Origin: Firmicutes bacterium CAG:646 | GTDB taxonomy: Bacteria > Bacillota > Clostridia > Lachnospirales > Lachnospiraceae | Reading direction: 5' to 3' | DNA length: 7,957 nucleotides | Assembly: GCA_000432335.1 (NCBI GenBank) | Contig: HF995399.1 | Span: 23,518-31,474, forward strand | In this document: one piece after another, positions 6,141 through 7,957 of the stretch | Numbering within the stretch: position 1 is the stretch's first letter | Layout: each line of letters starts with the position of its first letter | Notes under the pieces: model-generated | The model's database searches: none | The model's input: the letters and a program-made list of their open reading frames with translations, nothing else | What the model was told of the DNA's origin: nothing | Made by a program: the position numbers and the translations under genes

Positions 6141-6169
6141 TTGAGACTGAACAATCATTACAGTATGAA
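6141..6169 (+). promoter_or_regulatory. Candidate internal promoter before the CxxC protein/rnz/tsaD block
   Basis: The 109-base gap after rimI contains TTGAGA (6141-6146, five of six to consensus) and TATGAA (6164-6169, four of six) separated by 17 bases. Initiation near 6176 would give a short leader containing the strong ribosome site at 6188-6193. No T-run terminator follows rimI, so read-through from the tsaE promoter is also likely. Confidence 0.45.
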
Positions 6170-6199
6170 CACAGGAGAAAAACCTTCAGGAGGATATCA

Positions 6200-6439
6200 A
6201 TGAAAAAATACGAAAATGGCAGATTGATAAAAGTTGTATGTAATCAGTGCGGACGGGAAATCAAAACAGAGGCTGACATGATAAAAGAAGGGATTTGCAG
6301 CGTGGATACAGACTGGGGATATTTTTCGGGAAAGGACGGGGAGCGTCATCAGTTTGATCTGTGCGAGGAGTGTTATGACCTTCTGGTTGGCAGATTTTGT
6401 ATACCAGTGGAGATTTCCCAGCAGACGGAATTATTATGA
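6200..6439 (+). CDS. Small CxxC/CxxC (zinc-ribbon-like) protein of unknown function
   Basis: A 79-residue soluble protein without signal or membrane segments. Two CxxC pairs, CNQC (14-17) and CEEC (55-58), 37 residues apart, are spaced as in a treble-clef or zinc-ribbon knuckle and should bind one zinc. Cys33, Cys67 and His50 are extra potential ligands. Between the pairs are a short acidic loop and an aromatic stretch (DWGYFSGKDGERHQFDLC, 38-55). A very good ribosome site AGGAGG (6188-6193) lies six bases before ATG, and the reading frame is clean, so it is a genuine gene. I recognise no named family with a known function. It resembles small hypothetical proteins of Lachnospiraceae, which is a recollection, not a search. 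Placement between rimI and rnz suggests a link to tRNA or translation, or merely co-transcription. Confidence 0.85.
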   Translation: MKKYENGRLIKVVCNQCGREIKTEADMIKEGICSVDTDWGYFSGKDGERHQFDLCEECYDLLVGRFCIPVEISQQTELL

Positions 6440-6516
6440 TGCCGGAATTGCGAGAATGCATAATACGAGACAATGCATCGGAGATCTTAGAAAAGATTGA
6501 CCGAAGGGAAGAATAG
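6436..6516 (+). CDS. Possible 26-residue microprotein overlapping the stop of the CxxC gene
   Basis: A second ATG overlaps the stop of the preceding gene as ATGA, followed directly by another ATG, and the frame runs 26 codons to TAG at 6514-6516. The peptide is highly charged (MMPELRECII at the start, ending EKIDRREE) and could form one amphipathic helix. The stop abuts the rnz ribosome site, so the ORF fills the gap between its neighbours exactly. There is no good ribosome site of its own (only CGGA), so translation would depend on coupling. It could equally be a chance ORF in a spacer or the decayed end of a longer ancestral CxxC protein. Confidence 0.35.
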   Translation: MMPELRECIIRDNASEILEKIDRREE

Positions 6517-6525
6517 AGGAACGCT

Positions 6526-7446
6526 ATGTTAGATGTTTGTTTGTTGGGGACAGGAGGAATGATGCCGCTGCCGCATCGTTTCCTGACTTCTTTGATGACA
6601 AGATATAATGGAAGTAATCTGATGATCGACTGCGGCGAGGGAACGCAGGTAGCAGTAAAATCCAAAGGATGGAGCTTTAAGTCGATCGACGTGATCTGCT
6701 TTACACATTACCATGCAGATCATATCAGCGGACTTCCGGGAATGCTTTTGACTATGGGAAATGCGGAACGGACCGAGCCCCTGCTTTTAATCGGGCCGAA
6801 GGGATTGGAACGGATCGTAGGGGCTTTGCGGATGATTGCGCCGGAACTGCCGTTTCCCGTTATTTGCAGGGAAATTAACGGATCGGAGGATCATTTTCAG
6901 GTAAATGGTTATGATATTACTGCTTTTCGGGTAAATCATAATGTACTTTGCTATGGGTATACCATACAGATCCATCGAAAAGGGAAATTTTCTGTAGAAC
7001 GTGCCCGGGAAAATGAAATTCCCATGAAATACTGGAATCCTTTGCAGAAAGGACAGACAGTGGAAGTGGACGGAAAACAGTATACACCAGATATGGTTCT
7101 GGGACCGGACAGAAAAGGTTTGAAGGTTACGTATTGCACAGACAGCCGACCTACCCAGTCGCTGGAAGAAAATGCAAAGGAATCGGATCTTTTAATCTGT
7201 GAGGGTATGTACGGAGAAGCGGAAAAAGATGCAAAAGCCCGGGAGTATAAGCACATGACCATGAAAGAGGCAGCACAGGTGGCGCAGAAAGCAAATGTCC
7301 GGGAGATGTGGCTAACGCATTTTAGCCCTTCTCTCGTACGACCGGAAGAATATATGAGTGAGATACGGGGAATATTTCCCAATAGTTTTGCAGGAAAAGA
7401 TGGGAAATCGGCAGACCTGCTGTTTGAGGAGGAAGAAAATGAGTGA
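6526..7446 (+). CDS. rnz: Ribonuclease Z (tRNA 3'-endonuclease, metallo-beta-lactamase fold)
   Basis: A 306-residue protein, the length of short-form bacterial RNase Z. This zinc enzyme cuts tRNA precursors after the discriminator base, preparing the end for CCA addition. The zinc ligands are visible: HYHADH (61-66; H61, H63, D65, H66), H138 in RVNHNVLCYGY, D206 in YCTDSRP, and H265 in THFSP. H243 (KHMTMKEA) matches the conserved catalytic-domain His. The N-terminal DCGEGTQ (35-41) is a family hallmark. It departs from canonical members by CTDSRP where GDTRP is usual, and by a Trp-containing segment (MKYWNPLQKG, 167-176) in place of the Gly-Pro-rich GPLYGKLK stretch. The start has AGAGGA (6515-6520) five bases upstream. 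The tsaD ribosome site lies in its last codons and accounts for part of the acidic EEEENE end. A related phosphodiesterase activity cannot be excluded from sequence. Confidence 0.9.
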   Translation: MLDVCLLGTGGMMPLPHRFLTSLMTRYNGSNLMIDCGEGTQVAVKSKGWSFKSIDVICFTHYHADHISGLPGMLLTMGNAERTEPLLLIGPKGLERIVGALRMIAPELPFPVICREINGSEDHFQVNGYDITAFRVNHNVLCYGYTIQIHRKGKFSVERARENEIPMKYWNPLQKGQTVEVDGKQYTPDMVLGPDRKGLKVTYCTDSRPTQSLEENAKESDLLICEGMYGEAEKDAKAREYKHMTMKEAAQVAQKANVREMWLTHFSPSLVRPEEYMSEIRGIFPNSFAGKDGKSADLLFEEEENE

Positions 7447-7957
7447 AAAAGATACGTTAATTCTGGCAATCGAAAGTTCTTGTGATGAGACGGCTGCTTC
7501 CGTCGTGAAAAATGGAAGAACGATTTTGTCAAATGTGATTTCCTCCCAGATTGAACTGCACAAATTATATGGAGGCGTTGTGCCGGAAATCGCGTCCAGA
7601 AAACATATTGAAAAGATCAATCAGGTTATCGAAGAGGCTTTGGAAGAGGCAGAGGTGACGCTGGATGATCTGGATGCCGTGGGAGTGACGTATGGTCCTG
7701 GTTTGGTGGGGGCTCTTTTGGTAGGTGTGGCAGAGGCGAAAGCCATCAGTTATGCAAAAAAACTGCCTTTGGTGGGAGTGCATCATATTGAAGGGCATGT
7801 ATCGGCCAATTATATTGAACATCCGGATCTGGAGCCGCCGTTTATGTGCCTGATCGTATCCGGGGGACATACCCATCTGGTGATCGTAAAAGATTACGGT
7901 GAATTTGAAATTCTTGGCAGAACAAGAGACGATGCGGCGGGAGAGGCCTTTGATAAA
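7439..7957 (+). CDS. tsaD: tRNA N6-adenosine threonylcarbamoyltransferase TsaD (partial, cut by window end)
   Basis: The first 173 codons of TsaD (Gcp/YgjD/Kae1 family), about half the usual ~340 residues; the rest lies beyond the window. With TsaB and TsaE it transfers the threonylcarbamoyl group from TC-AMP to A37 of tRNA. LAIESSCDET (9-18) is the ASKHA phosphate-binding start. PEIASRKH (49-56), TYGPGLVGALLVG (84-96) and the metal-binding HHIEGH (115-120; H116 and H120 match E. coli H111 and H115) follow, then IVSGGHTHL (139-147) and DDAAGEAFDK (164-173). GAGGAGG (7426-7432) lies six bases before ATG. The ATG starts inside the final codons of rnz and the genes overlap by eight bases, so expression is coupled. 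No frameshift is seen. Confidence 0.97.
   Translation, partial: MSEKDTLILAIESSCDETAASVVKNGRTILSNVISSQIELHKLYGGVVPEIASRKHIEKINQVIEEALEEAEVTLDDLDAVGVTYGPGLVGALLVGVAEAKAISYAKKLPLVGVHHIEGHVSANYIEHPDLEPPFMCLIVSGGHTHLVIVKDYGEFEILGRTRDDAAGEAFDK

Noticed and set aside
6951..7876. Minus-strand frames of 193, 102 and 103 codons under rnz and tsaD
   Set aside because: Antisense to genes with intact catalytic motifs; no ribosome sites and no recognisable domains.
1..7957. CRISPR array, phage genes, antibiotic-synthesis or defence system
   Set aside because: No regularly spaced direct repeats, no integrase, transposase or nuclease genes, and every substantial gene has a housekeeping assignment apart from the small CxxC protein.

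Overview
The window looks like a stretch of chromosomal core genome from a low-to-mid GC Gram-positive anaerobe of the class Clostridia, most likely the family Lachnospiraceae (Blautia-like). This rests on the class A penicillin-binding protein with a proline/threonine-rich tail, strong AGGAGG-type ribosome binding sites, sigma-A-type promoters, and the tsaE-tsaB-rimI-tsaD order typical of Firmicutes. The species assignment is inference. No rRNA operon, complete tRNA, CRISPR array or intact insertion sequence is present.

Layout. Positions 8-2644 (minus) hold a complete bifunctional penicillin-binding protein (PBP1A/PonA type). A roughly 300-bp divergent intergenic region follows, with a promoter for each side. 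It also holds a 147-149-bp element with terminal inverted repeats and a TATCTA target duplication, which I read as a MITE-like insertion in the leader of the next gene. Positions 2941-3609 (plus) encode a YigZ/IMPACT-family protein. The convergent gap 3610-3806 holds a class II (Leu/Ser-like) tRNA 3'-end fragment on the minus strand and a 95-nt element closed by a 20-bp imperfect inverted repeat. Positions 3807-4325 (minus) encode a cytoplasmic cyclophilin. The short gap 4326-4488 carries two good back-to-back sigma-A promoters.

From 4489 to the right edge everything is on the plus strand and is dominated by tRNA maturation. tsaE, tsaB and rimI are overlapped end to end. A second promoter then leads into a 79-residue CxxC/CxxC protein, a possible 26-codon ORF overlapping its stop, an RNase Z (rnz), and tsaD, which overlaps the rnz stop and is cut by the window edge.

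How the genes fit together. TsaE, TsaB and TsaD are three of the four proteins of bacterial t6A37 synthesis on ANN-decoding tRNAs; the fourth, TsaC/Sua5, is not in this window. RNase Z trims tRNA 3' ends, so the right half is a tRNA-processing and modification cluster with RimI as its usual passenger. The little CxxC protein placed inside it is uncharacterised as far as I can tell. The most unusual sequence in the window is non-coding: the MITE-like leader insertion and the hairpin plus tRNA-fragment region between yigZ and the cyclophilin gene.
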